Source of the DNA: Crocinitomicaceae bacterium
Lineage (GTDB): Bacteria > Bacteroidota > Bacteroidia > Flavobacteriales_D > Crocinitomicaceae
Assembly: GCA_002696025.1 (NCBI GenBank)
Contig: NZQU01000017.1
Span: forward strand, 1 to 32,152
Reading direction: 5' to 3'
DNA: 32,152 bases
Part shown: positions 8,014 to 16,535 of the stretch, one piece after another
Position numbering within the stretch: position 1 is the stretch's first letter
Layout of the letters: each line of letters opens with the position of its first letter
Made by a program: the position numbers and the translations under genes
The notes under the pieces: model-generated
Seen by the model: only the letters and a program-made list of their open reading frames with translations
Databases searched by the model: none
What the model was told of the DNA's origin: nothing

Positions 8014-8661
8014 TTAGCATTTTTCTCCATATGCCAAATCACCAGCATCACCAAGTCCAGGAACAATATAGGATTGAGCTGTTAATTCTTCGTCAATGGC
8101 TGCCACCCAAATATCTGTCTCCTTTGGAAGTTTGGAAACAACAAATTCCAAAGCATCAGGAGTGGCTATAGCCGTAACAATAATTACTTTTTTGGGTTTT
8201 CCTTGTTGAAGCATTGCCTTGTAAACATTAACCATAGAGTTACCTGTTGCCAACATAGGGTCGCTTATTATTAATATTTTGTTGTCAATTTTAGGAGAAG
8301 CTAAATATTCAATCTTTATTTCAAACTCTTCCTCGCTAATGTGATGCCTGTATGCTGAAACAAAAGCACTCTCAGAACCATCAAAATAATTTAACAATCC
8401 CTGATGCATTGACAAACCAGCCCTTAATATTGTAGCTAAAACAGGTGAATCGTCGGGTAATTTAACATCAGCAATGCCAAGAGGAGTTTCAACTTCTTTA
8501 GATGAATATTTGAGCGATTTAGAAAGTTCATAGGCAAGTATTTCCGAAACTCGCTCCATATTTCTTCTAAATCTCAAAGGATCTTTTTGAATTTCAACAC
8601 TTCTAATTTCAGAAAGAAATACATTTAAAATTGAACTACTTGAAGAAACTTCATAAATCAT
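8014..8661 (-). CDS. upp: Uracil phosphoribosyltransferase
   Basis: A 215-residue enzyme converting uracil and PRPP to UMP in pyrimidine salvage. Visible motifs are TILRAGLSMHQGL (78-90), the PRPP loop IISDPMLATGNS (131-142), and the C-terminal uracil-binding segment PGLGDAGDLAYGEK (201-214). Length and motif order fit the family well. It has its own promoter candidate 17 bases upstream of the ATG at 8661 and heads a cluster with the membrane protein and the YjjG-like phosphatase. Confidence 0.96.
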   Translation of the reverse strand: MIYEVSSSSSILNVFLSEIRSVEIQKDPLRFRRNMERVSEILAYELSKSLKYSSKEVETPLGIADVKLPDDSPVLATILRAGLSMHQGLLNYFDGSESAFVSAYRHHISEEEFEIKIEYLASPKIDNKILIISDPMLATGNSMVNVYKAMLQQGKPKKVIIVTAIATPDALEFVVSKLPKETDIWVAAIDEELTAQSYIVPGLGDAGDLAYGEKC

Positions 8662-8678
8662 ATGGGTAAGGCTTTAAA

Positions 8679-8707
8679 CAAAAATAAAGGTTTTATGCTA
8701 AGAACAA
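8679..8707 (-). promoter_or_regulatory. Candidate promoter for upp
   Basis: Minus strand TTG (8707-8705), 18 bases, then TATTTTTG (8686-8679), a full TAnnTTTG match. It lies in the 63-base gap between the transglutaminase-like gene and upp, implying that upp starts a new transcription unit. Confidence 0.55.
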
Positions 8708-8724
8708 TAATAAATATTAAATTT

Positions 8725-9522
8725 CTATTTAGTCATTACATAATAGTTCTGAGTCGGGTAATAAATAGTTTCATGATCAGATTTGTAATATTTCCCCCCC
8801 GGATGTTTTGCAGTCCAATCTAGATTAAGCCAATAATCACCCACATCATCTAAACTAAAGTGAACAGCTATTTTATTTTTATAAAATCTTCCATACCTCT
8901 TGTTTAAAAATTGAATAAGTTCTTGTTTCTTTTTTTGATCACCAACATGAACTTCAGCATATGCATGTCCTGAATTGCCATTAGTTGCAGAAATAATTCT
9001 AGTTCTACCACCAATACATTCTATTAAAGATGCCATTGTGATTGCATAATCGTCACAGTCACCAGTTAAACCAACATCAATAGAAAAAGAAGCTTTTGAG
9101 ACAAGATCCATACTTATAGGATCATTTACATAGTTCCAATTATTAATTAAATCATCATATATTGAAAAAACTTGTTTGAAATTATATGACCCAGGATTGT
9201 TTTTGGCAAGTTGCAAAGCATATTTCCTAGTAACAGGGTTATTTACATCCATTGCCTTTTGATAAATCGTGAGTTTTGAAGATTGAAAATTATATTGACT
9301 GTCATGAACTTTATCATAATCTTTATTTATAGAGTGATTTTGTAAAATGTTGTCTAATGAAGCATAAAGAGAAAACAATAAAAATGAAGGTAAGAGGACA
9401 TTTATAATTAAATACCTTTTATATGATCTTATATTTTCAACTATGCCTTTCAAGTTCTTTTGAATTGATTCAATAGAATAAACACAAGAAGTTTGCCAAA
9501 AAAACAATTTAATTGTAGTCAA
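8725..9522 (-). CDS. Membrane-anchored transglutaminase-like cysteine protein
   Basis: A 265-residue protein with a basic N-terminus (KNLKGIVENIRSYKRY), one membrane helix at about 38-55, and a C-terminal transglutaminase-core domain. The probable triad is Cys156 in GDCDDYA, His186 in GHAYAEV and Asp235 in LNLDWTAKHPGG. Positive residues before the helix place the catalytic domain in the periplasm. The start is taken as TTG 9522: it follows directly on an in-frame TAA, no ATG occurs before residue 91, and AGGAG lies 9 bases upstream inside tolC. The start overlaps the TolC-like gene by 14 bases, so it belongs to the efflux operon. The role may be proteolysis, amide transfer or crosslinking; the substrate is unknown. 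Confidence 0.8.
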   Translation of the reverse strand: MTTIKLFFWQTSCVYSIESIQKNLKGIVENIRSYKRYLIINVLLPSFLLFSLYASLDNILQNHSINKDYDKVHDSQYNFQSSKLTIYQKAMDVNNPVTRKYALQLAKNNPGSYNFKQVFSIYDDLINNWNYVNDPISMDLVSKASFSIDVGLTGDCDDYAITMASLIECIGGRTRIISATNGNSGHAYAEVHVGDQKKKQELIQFLNKRYGRFYKNKIAVHFSLDDVGDYWLNLDWTAKHPGGKYYKSDHETIYYPTQNYYVMTK

Positions 9523-10831
9523 TTAAAAGATCTCCTATAATTCTTTTAATTTGAAGGTATATTTCTAGCTTATTATATTCGCTTTCTAAATACTTAAGCT
9601 GAGCATTTTGAAGGTTGTTTTTAAAAATTAATAAATCCATAGAGCTTAAAACACCTTGACTGTATTTTTTTTGAGCCAAAAGAAAACTTTTATTCGCAAA
9701 TTCAAGATTTTTCCGAGCAACATCAAGTAAAGAAGATCTCATTTCAAACAAGGAATAATAATTTTTGATTGAAGTTTTAATATTTGATTTTAGTTGATCG
9801 GCATCTAATTTGAGAATCTCTTTCTGAATTTTAGCAATCTTAATTGATCTTTGAGTATTCCAATTATTAAATAAGTTATATCTAATATTGAAATTTGCAT
9901 AATAGTTTAAAACCTTTGTATCCATTTTAAAATTTGGATTGTCAAGGTCTCTAAACCAACTTCTTGAAGGGGATACACCCATTTGAAAATTAACCGTTGG
10001 AAACCAAAAAGACTCATTCAGTTTTAATGCATTTGACTGAATATCAATAGCAATATTTTGCTTAATAATTTCATTGTTTTTATCAATTCTATTAATGGCA
10101 TCTTTTATATTTGGCAATGAGTATTCAGTAGGAAAATTATCAATTAAATAGGGTAATTCATCATCTGAAATACTTGAAGTATCATTCATGAGTAAACATA
10201 AATTTCTAATTGAATTTTTATAATTCACCTCTTGCATTAAAACATTCATGCTGTCGCTAAAAAACTGATTTTTAAACTGTAACAAATCCAATGAACTGCT
10301 GGTTGCATTTTTTTCTTTTATTAAATAAAAACCCATCGTCTCATTAGAAAATGTTTTTAAATCATTAAAACATTGAAGAATCTTTTTTTGACTAATTGCT
10401 TGATAATATAAAAGAAGAGCATCTAAAATTGTAGACTCAATTATTAACAACTCATTTTGCGTTGTTTTTTGTTGTGTTTTTTCAAGATTTCTTTTTGAAT
10501 AAACATTTGCCGGCCCAAAACTCCACACTGAATTAATTGAAGGAGAAATACTTTGAGATAAAATAACTCCTGGTGTAAAAGTAAAAGGATTGCTTGTGTT
10601 GTCTTGAATTACATTGTTGTTGCCAATTGTAAAATCAAAACTAGGAAAAACCCCAGCACTAGCCCAAGTATTCTTTATTGAATCAATAGAAGTTAAAAGT
10701 TTAGCGTTGTTTATATTTCTATTTGATTTTAAAGCAAAATTAATTGCATCTATTGATGAAAGTTTATTTTGAGAAGAAACTCCAAAACTAGATGAAAATA
10801 AAAATAACAGTACTATAATTTTTATATTCAT
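9509..10831 (-). CDS. TolC-like outer-membrane efflux channel
   Basis: A 440-residue outer-membrane factor with a signal peptide (MNIKIIVLLFLFSSSFGVSS, cleavage near residue 20) and two halves rich in long amphipathic helices. The second half has the recurrent family pattern FLLAQKKYSQGVLSSMDLL near residues 390-410. It provides the exit duct of the tripartite pump. Its ATG lies 2 bases after the stop of the RND gene, and its end overlaps the transglutaminase-like gene. Outer-membrane factors of this type are often found in adaptor-pump-channel operons in Bacteroidota. Confidence 0.9.
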   Translation of the reverse strand: MNIKIIVLLFLFSSSFGVSSQNKLSSIDAINFALKSNRNINNAKLLTSIDSIKNTWASAGVFPSFDFTIGNNNVIQDNTSNPFTFTPGVILSQSISPSINSVWSFGPANVYSKRNLEKTQQKTTQNELLIIESTILDALLLYYQAISQKKILQCFNDLKTFSNETMGFYLIKEKNATSSSLDLLQFKNQFFSDSMNVLMQEVNYKNSIRNLCLLMNDTSSISDDELPYLIDNFPTEYSLPNIKDAINRIDKNNEIIKQNIAIDIQSNALKLNESFWFPTVNFQMGVSPSRSWFRDLDNPNFKMDTKVLNYYANFNIRYNLFNNWNTQRSIKIAKIQKEILKLDADQLKSNIKTSIKNYYSLFEMRSSLLDVARKNLEFANKSFLLAQKKYSQGVLSSMDLLIFKNNLQNAQLKYLESEYNKLEIYLQIKRIIGDLLIDYN

Positions 10832-10833
10832 AA

Positions 10834-13800
10834 TTAATCCTTATTGCTTTTTAAAGCAGGTTCCACATCTGTTTTTAAAGGCATTTTTAGTACCCATAGC
10901 CATCTAATAATTCTAAAAAAATCATTCCATATTAATATTGCTGATGGGTAGAAAAATAAAATAAAAAATGTCCCAAAAAGAACACCAAAAGCTATAGATG
11001 TTGCCATTGGTATTAAAAACTGAGCCTGAAGACTCGTTTCTGATATCAAAGGTAAAAGACCAGCTACTGTTGTTAATGATGTCAAGAGTATAGGCCTAAA
11101 CCTAGATATTGAAGCGTTTAAAGCAGAATAACGAACATCCTTACTTTCAATGAGCAATCTATTGTATTTATCTAAAAATACAATTGCATCATTAACCAAA
11201 ACACCTAACAAAGCAATGATACCAAAGGCAGATAAAATTGAAAATGGAATTCCAACAATCGCATGGCCTAAAATAGCACCACCAATGCCTGCTGGAATAA
11301 CCAACATAATTAAAAATGCCTGAGAAACAGAATTAAAATGTAGAGAAATCAACATAAACATTAAAACCAAACAAATACTTGCAGCATACTGCATTGAATT
11401 TTGACTTTTCTCACTTCTCTCAAATTGTCCTAACTTCATTACTTTAACGGCTGGGTATTTTTTTAATACACTAGGAACTACTGAATCATATATGGCATTA
11501 TTTAACTGAGCAACCAAATCAGGATCGGTACTTTCAGCATCAATTTTGATGATTCTTTGACCATTATACCTTAGAAGACTTTCTGGTGAGTTATCAAAAT
11601 TAAAATCACATAATTTGACAAGTGGTATTTTTAAACCTAGAGGTGACTTTACATTAAACTCTTTTAATTTATTTAAAGAATTCCTGTCTTCTTTGCTTAA
11701 CTTGACCCATATTTTAACCTCTTCAGTTCCAATAATAATTCTCTGAGCTTCTTGACCAAAAAAAGCTTGCCTTATTTGACGATTAATTTCAGATTTTGTA
11801 AGTCCATATGATTCTGCCTCTGGTTTTATTTTTATGATAACCTCTTTTCTTCCTGGAGGCACATTATCCCTGACATTAATAACGCCATTAATATCTAGCA
11901 TCTTGTTTTTAATTGAATTTGTAGCTTTTTTAAGATCCTCATCATTTGAGGAGGTAAATCCAAATTCAATTTCTTTTCCAAAACGATTAAATCCGCCAAC
12001 ATAAGTAGATTTAGATAGTTTAGCCTCACTTGTGTTAGTCAAACGTCTATTGATTCTATTAATTAATGTATCTATTGGAGTTTTTGATTTTTCTGCATTA
12101 ACAAACACAAGCAATCCCCCTGTATGGTTGCCAAACTGTCCCATACTTGATGCTGCTCCTATATTACTAGAAAATGAAGTGACCAAAGACTCTTTATTTT
12201 CCTTTTTTATTTTTTCGTTTTCCTCTATTAAAATTTTTGTTGCAACATCGATAAAATTCTTAACTTTTATTTTGTTATCTCCCGGAGAATATGCTGCCTC
12301 AATTGAAAATTGATCAGGTGGGATTTTTGGAAAAAAAGTTGCATTTATTGATCCTTTTATTAGCAATGAAATCACAATAACTAAAAATACTAAGGGAAGA
12401 AAAAACGAAACTCTGTGCCATTTTAAAAACATTTGAACATTATCTTTAAACCATCCATTTCTGACACTTTTTATACCAGCATCAGCCCTACTCCTTATAA
12501 ATTCTTCAATTGGCGAGTTAACAAATCCATTATATATACAAAAAGCACTAATTATAAATAACAAGATTGGCAAAAGAATTAACAAAAATGATTTTTCAGC
12601 AGGAATATAATCAACTCCGAAAGCAATAACCGAAATCCCAATTATAATTAAAACCGAACCACTTAACCATCCATAATTTTTCTTTAATTTTCCAGAAAGC
12701 ATTTTTTCTGAAGATAAATGAGATGGCAATATAAAAAAGGCCTCTATAAGAGAGAATGCTAATGAAGCTATTGCAACAAAAGCCATTTCCCTCATCATTT
12801 CAAGCCCTTCAACAAAAAATAAGACAGAAAAGGCTATAATAGTAGTTAAAATAGATGAAAATACAGATGCCCAAACCTCAAGAGTACCATCTATAGCTGC
12901 TTGTTTAGGTTTTTTACCTTTTTCATAGTGAGCATAAATATTTTCAGCGATTACAATACCATCATCAACTAAAATACCAACAACCAGAATCATTCCAAAT
13001 AATGAGATCATGTTAATTGTCATTCCATAAAAAAGAGAACCGACAAACATGCCTAAAAAAGAAAATGGAATTCCAAATGCCACCCAAGATGATAGTTTGA
13101 CATTTAAGAATAAACCTAAAAACACCAAAACAATCAATAAGCCTATTAATCCATTTTTTGTCAAAAGTTCAACCCTGCTATTTAGCATAGAGTTAAATTC
13201 AAAATAAACATGAAAAGTATAGTCAGGATTGGCCTCATTAAATTTATTTTGATAATCATACAATGCATTGGTGATTTTAGATATATCCTGTTGTGCTGTT
13301 TTTTCAATTCTAAAAGTTACTGAAGGGTTTCCATTGTATTTAGATTCTTGAGAATCTTCAGAGTAATTAAGCAATACCTTTGATATATCACCAACTTTTA
13401 TGATACTTCCTGAAGCGTTTGATCTAACGATTATATCAGCTATTTTTGATGTTTTAATTTCACGATCATTCCCTCTAATAATAATATCATTTACACCACC
13501 TCTTATGATTCCTGAGGTTATATCAATATTTTTACTTGCAATAGCTGTGCTTACCTCATCGATAGAAATACCATAACGAATCATATCTTTTTCGCTTAGC
13601 TGAACAACCAATTGTTTGGTAGGAAATCCTATCTTTTCTATTTCTGTAATTTCTTTTGTGTTAAGTAGATCCTGCTCTACTTTGGTAGCCTGATCTATTA
13701 ATTCAAAATCACTTTTTTTGGAAACTTTAGATGAAATACCCACAAAAGCAACAACGCTTGACATACCTGAAGAATTGATTCGTGTAATTATCGGTTTTTC

Positions 13801-14169
13801 TGCACCTTTAGGAAATGAATTAATTGAATTAACTGCGTTTTCAATGTTGCTTAATAATTGATCCATATCAGCATCTTGATAAGCACTAATAGATATCATT
13901 GCTGAATTTTCGGCAGAAGTTGAATTCATCTTCTCAATTTCTGAAATTCCTTTTAAAGATTGTTCAACTTTAATTGTAATCCCACTTTCAATCTCACTTG
14001 GTGAGGCACCAGGATAAAAAACATTAATGTTTATTTTTTTTGGATCTAACTCAGGAAAGAAAGATCTTTTGGTTTGAATGATTGAAAAAACACCAAAGAG
14101 AACGAAGAAAACAATAATTGAATTACCCCAAATAGGTTTATCGACAAAAAACTGAATTAATCTTCGCAT
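10834..14169 (-). CDS. RND-family efflux transporter, AcrB/MdtB-like inner-membrane pump
   Basis: An 1111-residue RND pump with the expected duplicated plan: a first membrane helix at about 14-33, porter domain I, six helices (about 330-540), a second periplasmic half and six C-terminal helices. The proton-relay aspartates are in VGILVDDGIVIAENI near residue 400, and the second-half counterpart is LLGVLVNDAIVFLDK near 995. The periplasmic loops carry YPGASPSEIE near residue 50 and FFGQEAQRI near 795. Proton-driven export of hydrophobic compounds is expected. The form is closer to hydrophobe exporters than to metal exporters, but the substrate cannot be read from sequence. It lies 3 bases after the adaptor gene and 2 bases before the channel gene. 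Confidence 0.95.
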   Translation of the reverse strand: MRRLIQFFVDKPIWGNSIIVFFVLFGVFSIIQTKRSFFPELDPKKININVFYPGASPSEIESGITIKVEQSLKGISEIEKMNSTSAENSAMISISAYQDADMDQLLSNIENAVNSINSFPKGAEKPIITRINSSGMSSVVAFVGISSKVSKKSDFELIDQATKVEQDLLNTKEITEIEKIGFPTKQLVVQLSEKDMIRYGISIDEVSTAIASKNIDITSGIIRGGVNDIIIRGNDREIKTSKIADIIVRSNASGSIIKVGDISKVLLNYSEDSQESKYNGNPSVTFRIEKTAQQDISKITNALYDYQNKFNEANPDYTFHVYFEFNSMLNSRVELLTKNGLIGLLIVLVFLGLFLNVKLSSWVAFGIPFSFLGMFVGSLFYGMTINMISLFGMILVVGILVDDGIVIAENIYAHYEKGKKPKQAAIDGTLEVWASVFSSILTTIIAFSVLFFVEGLEMMREMAFVAIASLAFSLIEAFFILPSHLSSEKMLSGKLKKNYGWLSGSVLIIIGISVIAFGVDYIPAEKSFLLILLPILLFIISAFCIYNGFVNSPIEEFIRSRADAGIKSVRNGWFKDNVQMFLKWHRVSFFLPLVFLVIVISLLIKGSINATFFPKIPPDQFSIEAAYSPGDNKIKVKNFIDVATKILIEENEKIKKENKESLVTSFSSNIGAASSMGQFGNHTGGLLVFVNAEKSKTPIDTLINRINRRLTNTSEAKLSKSTYVGGFNRFGKEIEFGFTSSNDEDLKKATNSIKNKMLDINGVINVRDNVPPGRKEVIIKIKPEAESYGLTKSEINRQIRQAFFGQEAQRIIIGTEEVKIWVKLSKEDRNSLNKLKEFNVKSPLGLKIPLVKLCDFNFDNSPESLLRYNGQRIIKIDAESTDPDLVAQLNNAIYDSVVPSVLKKYPAVKVMKLGQFERSEKSQNSMQYAASICLVLMFMLISLHFNSVSQAFLIMLVIPAGIGGAILGHAIVGIPFSILSAFGIIALLGVLVNDAIVFLDKYNRLLIESKDVRYSALNASISRFRPILLTSLTTVAGLLPLISETSLQAQFLIPMATSIAFGVLFGTFFILFFYPSAILIWNDFFRIIRWLWVLKMPLKTDVEPALKSNKD

Positions 14170-14172
14170 AAT

Positions 14173-15291
14173 TTAGTTCTTGTTAATTCCTTTAAATGTA
14201 ATGTCTTTATTGGGTGAAACTTTTTCTAAAACAAAGGCACTTCCGTTTTTGAGCCCAACTACAAATAATGAATCATCAGAAGAGGCTATAATATTTACAT
14301 TTTGCTGAACTATCTTTCCATTTTCCAAAACACAAACCGAATTTTTATTAATTGCATTTTCTGGTATTCTATAACAATCTAAATCTGTTGAATTATGGAA
14401 AGTTACATTTAAAAATTCTCCTAAAATCAAATTCTCCTTATCACTTCCTTTTACTTCATAGAATAAGTTAATAGATTGTGTATTTTGATCAATTTGTGAG
14501 TCCTGTCTTAAAAAGTTACCCTCACCTACTTTTTCTCCGTTAGAATTAGAGAAAATAATTGAATTGGATTTTTTAACTCGAGAAAGCATAGAAAGTAAAA
14601 CAGGAACTTTTACTTCCATTTTATTTGTATTTGAAATTCTTGCAATTCTAACACCAGGATTAATAATAGAGAAGGGCTTATTGTAAACTGCTGTAACAAT
14701 ACCATTAAAAGGTGCATAATAAAAATACTTCTCCAGTCTTAATTCTATACTTTTAATATTTAAATACTCTGAGTATATGCCTTTGAATGTTATAAATTTC
14801 TTTTCTTTTTCATTATTGAAATTAGGAAAGTCTGGCATTAATGCATTTGGATTTAAACCCTTTAAAAAGGCATTCCACTTTGTCAATTGATTGGGGAAAT
14901 CAATTTCAATATCTGCAAGGCAAGAAATTAACAAATTTGAAAGTTGTTCTTTTCTAGCAGTATACTGATAAAAAGCTTCTTGTTGATCAACAGAATATAA
15001 CAACTCGTTAAAATTAAATTTGCTTCCTGGATTTAGATCCTTATCTCCTTTTAAAAGTTTACCTTGAATTTCAAAAGCAATATCTAATTCTTCATTAGAT
15101 TGAATATGTCCATATGATTGATAATTTATTGAGTAAGACTGATTGATTACAGTATCAATAGGTATATACGAAATTTTAGATGTTGATTTTGTCTTTTTAT
15201 CAATCTCTTTTTTGTTTGAAGCCACCTTATAATAAATAAAGGCAGTTACCATTAAAAAAATTAAAGAAAACACAATTTTGTTAATTCGCAT
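14173..15291 (-). CDS. RND efflux periplasmic adaptor (membrane fusion protein)
   Basis: A 372-residue adaptor with an N-terminal anchor helix (about 5-24) and no lipobox. Next come a lipoyl-like half (SYGHIQSNEELDIAFEIQGKL near 58-78), a short helical hairpin, the return strand YYAPFNGIVTAVYNKPFSIINPG, a beta-barrel domain and a membrane-proximal domain. It is the first gene of the four-gene efflux operon on this strand, starting at ATG 15291 next to the large intergenic region. The hairpin is short, which suits docking to an RND pump. No promoter with an exact TAnnTTTG was found upstream. Confidence 0.85.
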   Translation of the reverse strand: MRINKIVFSLIFLMVTAFIYYKVASNKKEIDKKTKSTSKISYIPIDTVINQSYSINYQSYGHIQSNEELDIAFEIQGKLLKGDKDLNPGSKFNFNELLYSVDQQEAFYQYTARKEQLSNLLISCLADIEIDFPNQLTKWNAFLKGLNPNALMPDFPNFNNEKEKKFITFKGIYSEYLNIKSIELRLEKYFYYAPFNGIVTAVYNKPFSIINPGVRIARISNTNKMEVKVPVLLSMLSRVKKSNSIIFSNSNGEKVGEGNFLRQDSQIDQNTQSINLFYEVKGSDKENLILGEFLNVTFHNSTDLDCYRIPENAINKNSVCVLENGKIVQQNVNIIASSDDSLFVVGLKNGSAFVLEKVSPNKDITFKGINKN

Positions 15292-15445
15292 GGTAATAAA
15301 TCATTAACGTTTCAGTTCAATAAATAAGTTTCATAAATCAAAAGACGAAAATAAAATAAATTTATCACATGATAATATATACCAAAGAGACAAGGCACAA
15401 TCAAACTTCAAAACCCTAAAACATATAACCAGACTTCATATTGTG

Positions 15446-15504
15446 AGTTTTCAACATGTTTTATTTAATTCAGAAGTGAAATATGTTGAAAACTTCGTTG
15501 ATAA
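15446..15504. repeat. 12-bp inverted repeat with DnaA-box-like 9-mers in the 15.3-15.6 kb intergenic region
   Basis: AGTTTTCAACAT (15446-15457) and ATGTTGAAAACT (15483-15494) are perfect inverted copies, 25 bases apart. Inside them TTTTCAACA occurs in both orientations, and a related CGTTGATAA follows at 15496-15504, in phase 12 bases after the TGTTGAAAA at 15484. These differ from the E. coli DnaA box TTATCCACA at two positions each. A second short palindrome, TTATCA-CA-TGATAA, lies at 15362-15375. The region of 295 bases has no plausible ORF. It could be an operator for the divergent genes or an origin-type element. Confidence 0.5.
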
Positions 15505-15543
15505 CCAAAAGTAGGCAATGTTAAAATGAGGTTTCCTCAAAGT

Positions 15544-15551
15544 TAAATTTG
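15544..15551 (+). promoter_or_regulatory. Candidate -7 element for the 15587 gene
   Basis: TAAATTTG is a full TAnnTTTG match and lies 35 bases before the ATG at 15587. The -33 position is poor (GTTA), so the site is less certain than those at 4094 or 30551. A small hairpin TGAGG-TTT-CCTCA (15527-15539) lies just upstream. Confidence 0.4.
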
Positions 15552-15586
15552 TAGAGAGGTCGTATCAAATCACAAACACAGAAAGA

Positions 15587-16129
15587 ATGTTTAGCACAAT
15601 TCTAAAGAAGAAGTTATCAAATAATCAAGTTGCAAACGTATTCATAAATGCGATTTTTGATTCTGTTGATTCTGGATGGAAAGAAATTGCACTATTAATT
15701 AATGAAGACCCTGCCTTTATTGAATCACCAAATTTATCAGAAGAAGATAGCGGTTTATTTGGTTTAATTATTATCGTTGGAAACCTTTCTTTTTTAGAGA
15801 GCACATTCGACAATCATCAAGTAGTTAATATCGAAAGAATTATATTTCAGAAGCTTTCAAAAATATATGGTGTTACAGAATCTCAATTTCAAGATTTGAT
15901 AAGAGAATACCAATCTTTTATTAAAAGAGTAAATAGGCCATCTAAAAATATGGTTTATGGAATGTCTAAGGCTGTTTTCCACAAATATAATCTTAATGAT
16001 TTCCAAGATGAATACTTTAAAAGACTTCAAAATCCAAATCCCCTTTTTCTTAAGAGAATGGATGAAGTAATGAAATTTTACATCTGGAATTGGGATGCTT
16101 TTTTAAAAAAGTATAAAATCAATTCTTAA
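15587..16129 (+). CDS. Conserved-looking hypothetical protein, 180 aa
   Basis: I do not recognise a named domain. The protein is mostly helical in appearance and lacks a signal peptide. It has one hydrophobic stretch (GLFGLIIIVGNLSFLES, near 64-80) that is too broken by polar residues to be a confident membrane helix. The C-terminal half is rich in aromatic and charged residues (SKAVFHKYNLNDFQDEYF, then MKFYIWNWDAFLKKYK). I have the impression of a family shared by Flavobacteriales, but this is memory only. It starts 36 bases after a candidate -7 element and its stop overlaps the convergent thioesterase stop by four bases. Codon use looks like the neighbours, so it is unlikely to be recently acquired. 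Confidence 0.75.
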   Translation: MFSTILKKKLSNNQVANVFINAIFDSVDSGWKEIALLINEDPAFIESPNLSEEDSGLFGLIIIVGNLSFLESTFDNHQVVNIERIIFQKLSKIYGVTESQFQDLIREYQSFIKRVNRPSKNMVYGMSKAVFHKYNLNDFQDEYFKRLQNPNPLFLKRMDEVMKFYIWNWDAFLKKYKINS

Positions 16130-16530
16130 ACTTTCCATTTCTTTTCAGTTATATGTATAGTTCCTTTTAAAGTGAATACCAATTCCTTTTTTTGGTTTTT
16201 TACTGAAACATAATAATTTCCATTTGAAATCTCTTTAGATTCTGCAGTTAATAAATCTCCTTCTTGTACTTTTTGCAAATATGACGAAGTAGTTTCTTTG
16301 GTATATGATACACTTCCTTTTGCATTCGCAGAAAAAGCCAATGCTGAATCAGACATAGAGAAACAAATGCCACCATGACCAATACCAAATCCATTAAGCA
16401 TCAACTTGTTAACTTTAATAGACAATTTGCAATATCCAGGGCTAATTTCTAAAACATTCAAACCTAACCATTCACTAAAATGATCTTTAGACAGCATTTT
16501 ATTTACAATTTTTAAACTCTGATTAGTCAT
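16126..16530 (-). CDS. Hotdog-fold acyl-CoA thioesterase, PaaI-like
   Basis: A 134-residue single hotdog domain. The motif GHGGICFSMSDSALAFSAN (51-69) contains the HGG turn (52-54) and an Asp61 equivalent to the catalytic acid of PaaI-type thioesterases. The late segment YYVSVKNQKKELVFTLKGTI forms the final strands. It should hydrolyse acyl- or aryl-CoA esters. There is no phenylacetate catabolic gene nearby, so a general CoA-salvage role is as likely. It lies 5 bases after ispE on the same strand. Confidence 0.85.
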   Translation of the reverse strand: MTNQSLKIVNKMLSKDHFSEWLGLNVLEISPGYCKLSIKVNKLMLNGFGIGHGGICFSMSDSALAFSANAKGSVSYTKETTSSYLQKVQEGDLLTAESKEISNGNYYVSVKNQKKELVFTLKGTIHITEKKWKV

Positions 16531-16535
16531 TAATT

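Noticed and set aside
8725..9522. LapG-type protease controlling an adhesin exported by the neighbouring TolC
   Set aside because: The motifs (GHAYAEV, LNLDWTAKHPGG) fit the classic transglutaminase core rather than LapG, and the pump is RND, not type I secretion.
16126..16530. Phenylacetate degradation role for the PaaI-like gene
   Set aside because: No paa genes nearby; the neighbour is ispE, and PaaI-like hotdog proteins are widespread with other roles.
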